Source: Stutzerimonas nitrititolerans
Lineage (GTDB): Bacteria > Pseudomonadota > Gammaproteobacteria > Pseudomonadales > Pseudomonadaceae
Direction: 5' to 3'
Length of the DNA: 64,000 bases
NCBI RefSeq assembly: GCF_003696285.1
Contig: NZ_RFFL01000006.1
Coordinates: forward strand, 124,001-188,000
This document shows positions 18,102 through 28,311 of the stretch, piece after piece; positions within the stretch are counted from its first letter, which is position 1; every line of letters begins with the position of its first letter. The translations under genes were made by a program, and so were the position numbers. Below the pieces are notes generated by a model. That model did no database searches and had not been told where the DNA came from. It worked only from the letters and a program-made list of their open reading frames with translations.

Positions 18102-18695
18102 ATGCATCTCTGGCTCGGCACCCTGCGCCAATGGCACTGGATCAGCTCTGCGCTCTGCCTGGTGGGCATGCTGCTGTTTGCGGTAACCGGAATCACGTTG
18201 AACCACGCAGCGCAGATCGAAGCCAGCCCGAAGATCGTCGAGCGGCAGGCGATGTTGCCAGCGCCCCTGCAGCAACGGCTGTTGGCCGATCAGCCCGGTG
18301 AGGGCCTGCCGAGTGACTTGCGCGCCTGGCTGGAAACCGAGCTGAACATCGACCTCGCCAGCCGTGATGCAGAATGGAACGACGGCGAGCTCTATGTCGC
18401 CCTGCCACGCCCGGGTGGCGACGCCTGGCTGAGCCTGGACCTGGCCAGCGGCGAACTGCTCTTCGAATCCACCGATCGCGGCTGGATCGCGTATTTCAAC
18501 GACCTGCACAAGGGCCGTAATACAGGCCAGGCGTGGAGCTGGTTCATCGATATCTTCGCCGGGGTCTGCGTGCTGTTCAGCCTGACCGGCCTGTTGCTGT
18601 TGCAGCGTCATGCCGGCGGACGCCCAACCACCTGGCCCTTGGTCGGGGCCGGGTTGGTGATTCCCTTGTTATTGGCACTGCTGTTCATTCATTAA
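18102..18695 (+). CDS. PepSY-associated TM protein (PepSY_TM_like_2)
   Basis: 197 residues: an N-terminal membrane helix (about 14-34, SALCLVGMLLFAVTGITLN), a periplasmic PepSY-like part with WLSLDLASGELLFESTDRGWIAYFNDLHKG split over residues about 128-150, and two C-terminal helices (about 150-170 and 178-196). The motif DLHKGRNTG before a membrane helix is characteristic. His residues near the helices could bind heme, as in PepSY ferric-siderophore reductases (FoxB/FpvG group). AAGGACCACC precedes the ATG. First of four closely spaced genes; a role in inner-membrane electron transfer to imported iron is inferred. Confidence 0.85.
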   Translation: MHLWLGTLRQWHWISSALCLVGMLLFAVTGITLNHAAQIEASPKIVERQAMLPAPLQQRLLADQPGEGLPSDLRAWLETELNIDLASRDAEWNDGELYVALPRPGGDAWLSLDLASGELLFESTDRGWIAYFNDLHKGRNTGQAWSWFIDIFAGVCVLFSLTGLLLLQRHAGGRPTTWPLVGAGLVIPLLLALLFIH

Positions 18696-18704
18696 GGATG
18701 TGTC

Positions 18705-19214
18705 ATGCGTAAATGCTTGTTGCTCCCTCTCGCCCTGCTCAGCGCACCGCTGATGGCAGCCGAGCTGAAGATCGATGTGGAAATCCCTCGCCTGCAGGTC
18801 GCCGAGTATCACCGCCCCTACGTGGCGTTGTGGCTGGAGCAGCCCGACAAGCGCCATGTCGCCAACCTCGCCGTCTGGTACGACCTGAAGCTGAAGGACA
18901 ACGAAGGCGAGAAATGGCTCAAGGACATGCGCGAATGGTGGCGCCGTAGCGGTCGCAGCCTCGAGATGCCGGCGGACGGAGTCAGCGGCGCGACCCGCGC
19001 GGTCGGTACCCACAGCCTGGTGTTCGATGACGGCCAGGCGCCTCTCAAGGACCTGCCTGCCGGCGAATATCGCCTGGTGGTGGAAGCCGCCCGCGAAGTG
19101 GGCGGGCGTGAACTGCTGCGCCTGCCCTTCAGCTGGCCGCCGCAAGAAGCCGAGAAACAGCAGGCCCAGGGCGAAAGCGAACTGGGCAGTGTCACCCTCG
19201 AACTGACTCAATGA
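18705..19214 (+). CDS. DUF2271 periplasmic protein
   Basis: 169 residues with a signal peptide (cut near LMAAELKI, about 18-19) and a DUF2271 beta-sandwich: RPYVALWLEQPDKRHVANLAVWYD, EKWLKDMREWWRR, DGVSGATRAVG and AGEYRLVVEAAREVGGRELL. Start 9 bases after the PepSY gene. The family has no established activity; it is regularly found with PepSY and DUF4198 genes near TonB receptors. A binding or maturation role in the periplasm for the iron system is inferred from neighbours. Confidence 0.82.
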   Translation: MRKCLLLPLALLSAPLMAAELKIDVEIPRLQVAEYHRPYVALWLEQPDKRHVANLAVWYDLKLKDNEGEKWLKDMREWWRRSGRSLEMPADGVSGATRAVGTHSLVFDDGQAPLKDLPAGEYRLVVEAAREVGGRELLRLPFSWPPQEAEKQQAQGESELGSVTLELTQ

Positions 19215-19230
19215 CCAAAGGAAGCCTTGC

Positions 19231-20094
19231 ATGAAACCCATGATCAAATGGACCGCCCTCGCCCTGGCCATCTGCCTGCCGCTTTCCGCCCAGGCCCACC
19301 GCGCCTGGATGCTGCCTTCGGCCACAGTCTTGTCCGGCGAGGATCCTTGGATCACCGTGGACGCCGCCGTTTCCAACGATCTGTTCTATTTCGAGCATTT
19401 CCCGCTGCGCCTGCAGGGCATCGGCAACCTCGATCAGTCCGCGGCAGGCATGCGCCCGCGCCCCGCTGCACAGTTGCAGGTGATCGCGCCGGACGGCACG
19501 CCGGTCCAGCCCGAGAACGGCAGCATCGGCCGCTATCGCAGCACCTTCGATGTGCACCTGACTCAGAAAGGCACCTACAAGCTGGCAATCGTCAACAGCG
19601 GCCTGTTCGCTCGCTGGAAAGAGAATGGCGAAACACGCCGCTGGATGGGCAACGCCGAAGCCTTCGCCAAGGAAGTTCCAGCCAAAGCCGAAGACCTGAG
19701 CGTGAGCCAGACCAGCAACCGCATGGAAGTCTTCGCCACCTCGGGGGCACCCACCGAGACGGTGCTGGAGACCACCGGCCAAGGGCTGGAGCTGGCCCCG
19801 GTCACCCACCCCAATGACCTGTACGCAGGTGAAGCCGCCGAATTCGTGTTACTGCTCGACGGCAAACCGGCGGCGGACGTGGAGATCAGCGTGATTCCCG
19901 GCGGCAATCGCTACCGCGACGAACTGGGTGAAATCAAGGCCACCACCGATGCCGCCGGCAAGGTCAGCATCACCTGGCCGAAAGCCGGCATGTACTGGCT
20001 GGAAGCCGAGCTGACTACCGACAAAGGTGTCAGCAAACCGGCCAGCCAACGTCGCGCCAGCTACAGCGCCACGCTCGAGGTGCTGGGGCTGTAA
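19231..20094 (+). CDS. DUF4198 periplasmic metal-uptake-associated protein
   Basis: 287 residues with a signal peptide ending AQAHRAWMLPS; the mature N-terminus begins with His, a typical feature of this family, where an N-terminal His helps bind metal. The body is beta-rich, with a carboxypeptidase-regulatory-like segment near the end (DGKPAADVEISVIPGGNRY, TTDAAGKVSITWPKAGMYWL). DUF4198 proteins are linked with nickel or iron import. AGGAAGCC precedes the ATG; 16 bases from the DUF2271 gene. Function here inferred from the cluster. Confidence 0.82.
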   Translation: MKPMIKWTALALAICLPLSAQAHRAWMLPSATVLSGEDPWITVDAAVSNDLFYFEHFPLRLQGIGNLDQSAAGMRPRPAAQLQVIAPDGTPVQPENGSIGRYRSTFDVHLTQKGTYKLAIVNSGLFARWKENGETRRWMGNAEAFAKEVPAKAEDLSVSQTSNRMEVFATSGAPTETVLETTGQGLELAPVTHPNDLYAGEAAEFVLLLDGKPAADVEISVIPGGNRYRDELGEIKATTDAAGKVSITWPKAGMYWLEAELTTDKGVSKPASQRRASYSATLEVLGL

Positions 20095-20169
20095 TCGAGC
20101 AGCGGCAGGACGGGCCAGCGAATAACGACTCGGCTTGTCCTGCCGTCCTCATGTGGAGATGGACCCGTC

Positions 20170-21732
20170 TTGCCTTCCACCCCATCGCGTTTCTTTCTTC
20201 TCGGCTACGCACCGCTGGCAGCCTGCCTGCTGCTTGGCGCCGGGCTGCTGTGGTGGCAGCCGGCACGGGAGATATCCGCAGCGCTGGTGACCCTCGCCTA
20301 CATGGCGCTGTGCCTGATGTTCTGGCGGCGCCACCGCCAGGCCCGAACCGCGCCGAACCTGATGGCGGATGCGCTGCTGATCGCCTATGCAAGCCAGGGA
20401 GGCCAGGCCCGCGAACTGGCCGAGCGCAGCGCCGCACAACTGCGTGAAGCCGGATTGAGCTGCAACGTTCTGCCCTTGAACAGCCTGGACTCGTTGCAGC
20501 GCGTTCGCCGCGCGCTGTTCATCGTCAGCACCTACGGTGAAGGCGAGGCACCGGACAATGCGGCGCGATTCGAGCGACGACTGACGACTCAGGACTTGGA
20601 CCTGTCGCACCTGGAATTCGCCATGCTGGCGCTAGGTGATCGCCAGTACTCGCACTTCTGCGGCTTCGGCCATCGTCTCGAGGCGCGGTTACGGGAGCTG
20701 CGCGCCCTGCCGCTGTTCGATCTGCTCCGCGCAGATCGCAGCGACGCCGGCGTGTTGCGCCACTGGCAACATCAGCTGGGCCATATCAGCGGCCGTAGCG
20801 ACTTTTCCGACTGGCAACCGGCGCCTTATCAGAGCTGGCGCCTGGATGTACGCACCTGCCTGAACCCGGGGAGTTCTGGCGCGCCGGTCTTCCAGCTTGG
20901 TTTGAGCGGGCCCGAGCGAGCGCTCTGGCGCGCCGGCGACATCGCCGAAATCGGCCCGCAGCATCCGCTTTGCGAAATCGAAGCCCTGTTGCGTCGCCTC
21001 GGGCATGACCCGAGTCAGCCGGTGGAGGGCGAGCAGACGCTGGCCCATGCACTCGCAAAACGCCGCATCGGCGAGCAGGAATCCAGCCTGGCCGGACAGG
21101 ACATCAGCGCTCTGCTGGCCTTGCCGCCGCTGCCGCACCGCGAGTACTCGATCGCCTCGGTGCCGGCCGACGGCACACTGCAGTTGCTCGTCCGCCAGGC
21201 CCATCACCCCGACGGCCGCCTCGGGCTCGGTTCCGGCTGGCTGTGCCGGCACGCGACGCTTGGCAGCGACGTGGCGCTGCGTATTCGCCCCAATCCGGCC
21301 TTTCACGGACCGGCGCACAGCACCCCGATGATCCTGATCGGCAATGGCACTGGCCTGGCCGGGCTTCGTGCTCACCTGCGTGAACGCGCCTCGCAGGCTG
21401 GTTCGCGCAACTGGCTGCTATTCGGCGAGCGGCAGCGGTCGATCGACTATTTCTTCCAGCAAGAAATCGAACACTGGCTCACTTCCGGCCATCTGCAGAG
21501 GCTGGACCTGGCCTTCTCCCGCGATCAGCCGGAAAAGCGCTATGTGCAGCACCTGTTGCGCGATGCCGGCGACGAGCTGCGACACTGGATCGATGTCGGC
21601 GCCGCGCTGTACGTATGCGGCAGCCTGGAAGGCATGGGTCGCGATGTTCAACAGATACTGGTCGGCCTGCTGGGCGAGGCACGGCTCGATGAGCTGAGCG
21701 AGCAGGGACGCTATCGGCGCGACCTTTACTGA
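20170..21732 (+). CDS. Membrane-anchored flavodoxin/ferredoxin-reductase (sulfite-reductase-flavoprotein-like)
   Basis: 520 residues: two N-terminal membrane helices (about 9-28 and 36-52), a flavodoxin FMN domain (IAYASQGGQARELAER, FIVSTYGEGEAPDNA, LALGDRQYSHFCGFG), and an FNR-type reductase with FAD motif REYSIAS (about 328-334), the NADPH motif LIGNGTGLAGL and a C-terminal aromatic Tyr. It resembles the CysJ/cytochrome P450 reductase architecture on a membrane anchor and should pass NADPH electrons to a membrane partner, probably the PepSY protein. The start is a TTG at 20170 (GGA six bases before); no in-frame ATG fits. Last gene of the cluster. Confidence 0.86.
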   Translation: MPSTPSRFFLLGYAPLAACLLLGAGLLWWQPAREISAALVTLAYMALCLMFWRRHRQARTAPNLMADALLIAYASQGGQARELAERSAAQLREAGLSCNVLPLNSLDSLQRVRRALFIVSTYGEGEAPDNAARFERRLTTQDLDLSHLEFAMLALGDRQYSHFCGFGHRLEARLRELRALPLFDLLRADRSDAGVLRHWQHQLGHISGRSDFSDWQPAPYQSWRLDVRTCLNPGSSGAPVFQLGLSGPERALWRAGDIAEIGPQHPLCEIEALLRRLGHDPSQPVEGEQTLAHALAKRRIGEQESSLAGQDISALLALPPLPHREYSIASVPADGTLQLLVRQAHHPDGRLGLGSGWLCRHATLGSDVALRIRPNPAFHGPAHSTPMILIGNGTGLAGLRAHLRERASQAGSRNWLLFGERQRSIDYFFQQEIEHWLTSGHLQRLDLAFSRDQPEKRYVQHLLRDAGDELRHWIDVGAALYVCGSLEGMGRDVQQILVGLLGEARLDELSEQGRYRRDLY

Positions 21733-21750
21733 CCACGACGCCGGAATAGC

Positions 21751-21827
21751 TTCGCCCCGTGGGCGGGGCTCCCACAGAAAAGCCTGCTGCCATACCGACC
21801 TCGTGGGAGCCGCGCCCCCGCGGCGAA
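21751..21827. repeat. Inverted pair of REP elements (BIME)
   Basis: TTCGCCCCGTGGGCGGGGCT followed by CCCACAG (21751-21777) faces CGTGGGAGCCGCGCCCCCGC then GGCGAA (21802-21827). Each is a palindromic REP of the type common in Pseudomonas (CGTGGGAGC...GGCGAA). They lie between convergent genes. A single related unit is at 39296-39320. Confidence 0.8.
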
Positions 21828-21860
21828 AAACGGGCCAGCGGCTGCCCGAGCCTGAAACAA

Positions 21861-21885
21861 GAACGCCGCGAAAATCGCGGCGTTC
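21861..21885 (-). terminator. Terminator of speC (usable in both directions)
   Basis: GAACGCCGCGA and TCGCGGCGTTC form an 11-bp perfect stem with a 3-base loop, 16 bases after the speC stop. On the minus strand it runs into TTGTTTC, as expected for an intrinsic terminator. Confidence 0.8.
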
Positions 21886-21901
21886 GGTCCTGCATCGGCG
21901 C

Positions 21902-23065
21902 TTAGATGTAGTAGGCCTTCAGCGGCGGGAAGCCGTTGAATTCCACGGCGCTGTAACTGGTGGTGTAGGCGCCGGTGGAAATCCAGTACAGGCGATCACC
22001 GATGGCCAGGTTCAGCGGCAGGCCGTACTTGTAGTTCTCGTACATGATGTCGGCGCTGTCGCAGGTCGGGCCGGCGATGACCACCTCTTCCACCTCGCCC
22101 TTCTTCTCGGTCCAGATGGGGAACTTGATGGCCTCGCCCATGGTTTCGATCAGGCCAGAGAACATGCCGACGTCGGTGTAGACCCAGCGCTCGACGGCGG
22201 TACGCGACTTGCGCGCCACCAGCACCACTTCACTGACCAGCACGCCGGCGTTGGCAATCAGCGAGCGACCCGGCTCAAGGATGATCTCCGGCAGTTCGTC
22301 GCCGAAGTCTTCCTTGAGGAAGCGGATGATTTCCTCGGCGTAGGTTTCCAGGCTGTTGGTGCGGGTGATGTAGTTGGCCGGGAAGCCGCCACCCATGTTG
22401 ATCATCTTCAGCTCGATGCCGTCTTCTTCCTTGAGGCGCTCGAAGATCACCTTGACCTTGGCGATGGCCGCATCCCACACGGAAATGTCGCGCTGCTGCG
22501 AGCCAACGTGGAAGGAGATGCCGTAAGGCACCAGGCCCAGCTGGCGGGCGAGGATCAGCAGGTCCATGGCCATGTCGGTCTGGCAGCCGAACTTGCGCGA
22601 CAGCGGCCAGTCAGCGGTAGTCGAACCTTCGGTGAGGATGCGCACGTAGACCTTCGAGCCCGGTGCCGCCTTGGCGATGTTGCGCAGGTCGGCTTCCGAA
22701 TCGGTGGCGAACAGGCGCACGCCTTTCTCGTAGAAGTAACGAATGTCCCGGGCTTTCTTGATGGTGTTGCCGTAGCTGATGCGCTCGGGGCCGACGCCGC
22801 GGGACATCACCTTGTCCAGTTCGTAGATCGAGGCGATGTCGAAGCTCGAACCCTTGTCCTTGAGCAGGTCGATGATCTCGACCGCCGGGTTGGCCTTGAC
22901 CGCGTAATAGACCTTGGCGAATTCGAAGCCGGCGCGCAGGTCATCGTAGGCCTTGTCGATGGTGGCGGTATCGATGACGACGAAGGGCGTTTCCTTCTCG
23001 TCGGCGAAGGCCTTCATCTTCTGGAAGGTAGCGCGGGAATAATAGTCTTCGATCTTGATCGTCAT
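21902..23065 (-). CDS. speC: Ornithine decarboxylase, PLP-dependent group IV
   Basis: 387-residue alanine-racemase-fold decarboxylase making putrescine from ornithine. The PLP lysine is in YYAVKANP (Lys57), the phosphate-binding and Glu motif in ILEPGRSLIANAG (about 265-277), and the catalytic Cys in GPTCDSADI (about 324). The ATG at 23065 gives MTIKIEDYY; four codons upstream add only MEPC. Length and sequence match P. aeruginosa SpeC rather than the larger E. coli-type enzyme. Some members also accept lysine. Monocistronic, ended by the hairpin at 21861-21885. Confidence 0.95.
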   Translation of the reverse strand: MTIKIEDYYSRATFQKMKAFADEKETPFVVIDTATIDKAYDDLRAGFEFAKVYYAVKANPAVEIIDLLKDKGSSFDIASIYELDKVMSRGVGPERISYGNTIKKARDIRYFYEKGVRLFATDSEADLRNIAKAAPGSKVYVRILTEGSTTADWPLSRKFGCQTDMAMDLLILARQLGLVPYGISFHVGSQQRDISVWDAAIAKVKVIFERLKEEDGIELKMINMGGGFPANYITRTNSLETYAEEIIRFLKEDFGDELPEIILEPGRSLIANAGVLVSEVVLVARKSRTAVERWVYTDVGMFSGLIETMGEAIKFPIWTEKKGEVEEVVIAGPTCDSADIMYENYKYGLPLNLAIGDRLYWISTGAYTTSYSAVEFNGFPPLKAYYI

Positions 23066-23454
23066 GCAGGGCTCCAAATCGGGAAAACGTAAAGTCGGAT
23101 TAGGGATGAAAAGAACGCCTGATCAGTTTCCCCACTTTGGTTCGCCTACTTCCCAAGGCATGTCGCCGAGTATCAGATGTGATCTCTCGTCGTCAGTACT
23201 TGAGCCGGATGGATCGTTGCCAGCATGGACGTTCGGGCGCGAACTTTAGGACCAAGGCGGGGAGAGATCAATCAAAAATGCACCCGTTGCACGCATCCGT
23301 TCGGGCTTGTTCTCGATTCAAAACAAAGCGTCCTGAAAACCGAACGAAAAGCCCTGTTTTCCTAGCCAGACGGACCACAGGAACAGCGTTTTCTCGCTAT
23401 AATCGCCGCCTTTTTTGACAGACCGACTACTCGTCGACGGGTTCCTCAATTCCG
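23066..23454. promoter_or_regulatory. Divergent speC / prfC intergenic region
   Basis: 389 bp with no convincing gene. On the prfC side there is a perfect TATAAT at 23398-23403, whose -35 partner is poor, followed by a T7 run near 23409-23415. Nothing recognisable such as a polyamine-responsive leader can be supported on the speC side. Confidence 0.45.
23398..23403 (+). promoter_or_regulatory. Consensus -10 box for prfC
   Basis: TATAAT, exact sigma-70 -10 hexamer, 51 bases before the prfC ATG. No close match to TTGACA occurs 16-18 bases upstream (CCACAG), so the promoter call rests on the -10 alone. Confidence 0.5.
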
Positions 23455-25038
<1,584 letters not shown>

Positions 25039-25055
25039 CCGCCCGCTTTTTTGTT

Positions 25056-25078
25056 GTAGGAGCGAGCTTGCTCGCGAA
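25056..25078 (+). repeat. REP element upstream of RAYT
   Basis: GTAGGAGCGAGCTTGCTCGC followed by GAA: a classic Pseudomonas REP with imperfect palindrome (GAGC/GCTC) 58 bases before the RAYT start. The same sequence with one base changed recurs downstream of the gene. Confidence 0.88.
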
Positions 25079-25136
25079 GCACGACAGCCAATGAATCGCG
25101 CAATATTGGACACCACCGAAGGAAGGACGCAACGGA

Positions 25137-25598
25137 ATGCGCTTTCATGGAAGAGAGCTACGCAAGGGCCGCATCAACGTGCCCAATCAAGCCTATCTAT
25201 TGACCAGCGTTACGCTTAACCGTGAACCGGTTTTCGAGCAATGGTTGACGGCTTCCACCTTGGCTCGCGAGATCCACCATGCTGGACAGACCGGCAGGGT
25301 TGAATCCTTGGCTTGGGTAATTATGCCCGACCACCTGCACTGGCTTGTGTTGCTGAAAGAAGGTCCGCTAAGCCAGCTGATGCAGCAGTTCAAGTCACGC
25401 AGCGCCATTGCATTAAACAGAGTCGCCGGCACCCACGGTCCTTTTTGGCAGAAGGGATACCACGACCGCTCGATTCGTCATGATGACGACCTTCGCGCGG
25501 CAGCGCGATATGTCATCGCGAACCCATTGCGCGCTGGGCTAGTGAGGCACGTTGGCCTATATCCGTTCTGGGATGCTGTCTGGCTCCAGCATCACTGA
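25137..25598 (+). CDS. REP-associated tyrosine transposase (RAYT, Y1/HUH family)
   Basis: 153 residues with the Y1 transposase/HUH fold of the IS200/IS605 relatives. The metal-binding H-x-H is in MPDHLHWLV (His66, His68), and the catalytic Tyr in FWQKGYHDRSIR (Tyr108), followed by the RAYT-typical ARYVIANPLRAGLV. Unlike IS200, RAYTs are single-copy, vertically kept and process the REP hairpins around them. Here one REP precedes the gene and an inverted REP pair follows it, so the unit is a REPtron. The motifs are intact, so the protein is probably active. ATG at 25137 after GGAAGGACGC. Confidence 0.93.
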   Translation: MRFHGRELRKGRINVPNQAYLLTSVTLNREPVFEQWLTASTLAREIHHAGQTGRVESLAWVIMPDHLHWLVLLKEGPLSQLMQQFKSRSAIALNRVAGTHGPFWQKGYHDRSIRHDDDLRAAARYVIANPLRAGLVRHVGLYPFWDAVWLQHH

Positions 25599-25610
25599 CG
25601 CCGCAAAAAC

Positions 25611-25680
25611 TTCGCCAGCAAGCTGGTTCCTACAAAAGCGAGCGCCGAGCCGGAACTGTAGGAGCGAGCTTGCTGGCGAA
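25611..25680. repeat. Inverted REP pair (BIME) downstream of RAYT
   Basis: TTCGCCAGCAAGCTGGTTCC then TACA (25611-25634) faces GTAGGAGCGAGCTTGCTGGC then GAA (25658-25680). Both match the upstream REP at 25056-25078 apart from a few bases. The second overlaps the region just after the gcd stop, so it may also serve as its terminator. Confidence 0.88.
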
Positions 25681-25685
25681 CAATC

Positions 25686-28091
25686 TTAGCGGTCCTCCTC
25701 AAGCCTCCAGGCCACCACCGAATCCCCGATTCTGGTGCCGAACGAGCCATGCCCGCCGGCCATCTGCACCACGTACTGCTTTCCTGTCTTCTCCGACACG
25801 TAGGTCATCGGGGTTGCCTGGCCGCCCGCCGGCAAGCGGCCTTTCCACAGTTCTTTCCCGTTCTGCATGTCATAGGCGCGCAGGTAGTAGTCCAGCGTAC
25901 CGCTCATGAAGGCCACGCCACCGGCGGTGACGATCGGTCCACCCAGCGCCGGCGTGCCGACCGGCAGCGGGATGCCCAGAGGTGCGCTGTCGCGGCTGGT
26001 GCCGTTCTTGTGCATCCACACCGGCTTCATGCTGCGCAGGTCTACCGCGGTGACGAAGCCCCATGGCGGCGCCTGACATGGCAGGCCGAGCACCGACAGG
26101 AGCGGCTCCAGGCGCACCATGTAAGGTGCGCCCAGATTGGGCTGCAAGCCGGTTTCACCTCCGCCGCGGCGCTCATCGGGATCGACTTCGCTGCGTTTGA
26201 CCAGTTGCGAGACGAACGCCAGATAGTTCGGCGCGCCGAACAGCAACTGCCGGCTGGGATCGACCGCCACCGAAGGCCAGTTGAACGTCCCGACATTGCC
26301 TGGATAGATCAGCGAACCCTGTTCCGAAGGCGGCGTGAAGTCGCCTTCATAGCGCAGCTGGCGGAACTGGATGCGGCACATCATCTGGTCCAGCGGCGTG
26401 CCGCCCCACATGTCTTTCTCGTACAGCGGCTCGTCTGGCGCGTAGCTCAGGGCAGAAACCGGCTGCGTCGGTGCCGTGTGGTCGCCTTCCACGGTGCCCT
26501 GGGGCACCGGGACCTCCTCCACCGGAACGATCGGTTCGCCCGTCCGCCGGTCCAGCACATAGAGGTCGCCACGCTTGGTGGGCTGGATGATGGCCGGGAT
26601 CTTGCCCTGCGGCCCGTCGATGTCCACCAGGGTGGGCTGGGACGGCAGGTCGCGATCCCAGAGGTCATGGTGCACGGTCTGGAACTCCCAGCGCACCTGG
26701 CCGGTGTTCAGGTCAAGCGCCACCAGGGTATCGGTGAAACGCTCGGCTTCGGCGGTGCGAGGCACGCCCCATTGGTCCGGCGTCTGATTGCCGGTGGGAA
26801 TGTAGACCAGCCCCAGCGCCTCGTCAGCCGTGGCGATGGTCCAGGAGTTCGGCGTGCTGCGCACATAGCTTTCACCGGACGGCAGCGGCTCGGTGGCCTG
26901 CGGATTGCCGGGGTCGAAGTTCCACACCAGGCGCCCGCTGCGTACGTCATAGGCACGGATCACCCCACCGGGGGAATCCACCGCGCCGTTATCGGTGATG
27001 GAGCCTCCGACGATCACCAGTTTTTCGGTGACGACGGGTGGCGAAGTGGGCAGGTAGACGCCCAGCGCGCCCTCGCCGAGACCTGTTTTCAGATCGACCA
27101 CTCCCGCCTCGCCGAAGTCTTCGCAAGGCTTGCCGTCCTCGACGTCCAGCGCAACCAGGGTGCCGTCATTGGTCGGCAGAAACAGCCTGCGCTCGCAACG
27201 CGCCACAGGCGCGTCCGGCTGCGCGAGACGAGTCGCGGCAGCGCCGTAGGCAGTGGCGTCATGAAAGGCCATGCCGCGGCAGGTCATGTGCTGGTAGTAC
27301 TCGGCGTCCGCATTGATGGCGGGATCGAAACGCCAGCGCTCCTCGCCGGTATCGGCATCCAGCGCGATGGCAATGCTGTGCGGGGTGCAGATGAACAGTT
27401 TGTCGCCCACCTTGAGCGGCGTGACCTGATTGGTCAGCTCGCCGGGATCGCCCTCGCGCGGCAGATCACCGGTGTGATACTCCCAGGCCTTCTCCAAGCG
27501 GCCGACATTCTCCGGCGTGATCAGGTCGGCCGGTGAATAGCGATCGCCGCGGCTGGAGCCACCGTACGCCGTCCATTCGCTGGCCAGGCGCCCGGCCTGG
27601 CCTTCCGGGTCGAGTCCTTCCATCTGTGCATCGCTGAACGCGCCCTTGAGCGAGTGGTAGTCCTGCGTCAGCGAGTAGCCGGCCATCAACGCCCCGGCGA
27701 CCAGCCCCAGGCCAAGCAGGCCGCTGGCACCGTCGCGCCAGGCCAGCCGCGCGCCGATGTGTCGATTGACGAACGGCAGGATCAGCCAGAGCCCGAGCAG
27801 GCACCAGAGGTCGATCCGCGGCGCCAGCTGCCACCAGTCGAAACGCACCTCGTAAAGGGTCCACAGCAGGGTCCCAAGCAACAGCACCGCATACAGCCAG
27901 ATGGCCGCGCGGCGCCGGGCGAACACCAGCGCGGCCGCGACAAGCAGCCCGACGCCGGCGACCAGGTAATACCAAGAGCCGCCCAAGAGCGCGAGATAGG
28001 CACCGCCGATGCTCATCAGTGCACCCAGCACCAGCATGAACAGGGCGGTCAGTGTGATCCGCAGGGGGCGGGGCTCGTAATCGGTACTCAT
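25686..28091 (-). CDS. gcd: Membrane-bound PQQ-dependent glucose dehydrogenase
   Basis: 801 residues: five N-terminal membrane helices (within about 12-150) and a large periplasmic eight-bladed PQQ propeller. Recognisable pieces are SEWTAYGGSSRGDRYSPADLIT, TPLKVGDKLFICTPHS, the blade motif YYQHMTCRGMAFHD, TVHHDLWDRDLPSQPTLVD and GTPALGGPIVTAGGVAFM. It oxidises glucose (and other aldoses) to the lactone at the periplasmic face and feeds electrons to ubiquinone. ATG at 28091 starts MSTDYEPRPLR; an upstream reading adds 19 residues without conservation. No pqq genes are near, so the cofactor must come from elsewhere. Confidence 0.94.
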   Translation of the reverse strand: MSTDYEPRPLRITLTALFMLVLGALMSIGGAYLALLGGSWYYLVAGVGLLVAAALVFARRRAAIWLYAVLLLGTLLWTLYEVRFDWWQLAPRIDLWCLLGLWLILPFVNRHIGARLAWRDGASGLLGLGLVAGALMAGYSLTQDYHSLKGAFSDAQMEGLDPEGQAGRLASEWTAYGGSSRGDRYSPADLITPENVGRLEKAWEYHTGDLPREGDPGELTNQVTPLKVGDKLFICTPHSIAIALDADTGEERWRFDPAINADAEYYQHMTCRGMAFHDATAYGAAATRLAQPDAPVARCERRLFLPTNDGTLVALDVEDGKPCEDFGEAGVVDLKTGLGEGALGVYLPTSPPVVTEKLVIVGGSITDNGAVDSPGGVIRAYDVRSGRLVWNFDPGNPQATEPLPSGESYVRSTPNSWTIATADEALGLVYIPTGNQTPDQWGVPRTAEAERFTDTLVALDLNTGQVRWEFQTVHHDLWDRDLPSQPTLVDIDGPQGKIPAIIQPTKRGDLYVLDRRTGEPIVPVEEVPVPQGTVEGDHTAPTQPVSALSYAPDEPLYEKDMWGGTPLDQMMCRIQFRQLRYEGDFTPPSEQGSLIYPGNVGTFNWPSVAVDPSRQLLFGAPNYLAFVSQLVKRSEVDPDERRGGGETGLQPNLGAPYMVRLEPLLSVLGLPCQAPPWGFVTAVDLRSMKPVWMHKNGTSRDSAPLGIPLPVGTPALGGPIVTAGGVAFMSGTLDYYLRAYDMQNGKELWKGRLPAGGQATPMTYVSEKTGKQYVVQMAGGHGSFGTRIGDSVVAWRLEEDR

Positions 28092-28311
28092 CCGGGACGC
28101 TCCAGTCGATTCGTTTCGTGGCGAAACTGGCGAAATCTTCAGAAACAAATGCTCGAACAGCGTTCAGTGGATACGGTGGCGGCGCTTTTAGTTCAGCCTT
28201 TCGAGCTCTGGCCGCCAGCGAACCAGGCACAGTACCGTGCCGCAGCAGACTGCCCCTTGCGGCCATCGCCGCGCTGGCGGAAGCTAGCGGCCTTCGAACG
28301 AGCCGCCCCAG

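Noticed and set aside
25749..27536. 595-codon plus-strand frame opposite gcd
   Set aside because: No family resemblance; gcd on the other strand accounts for the sequence.
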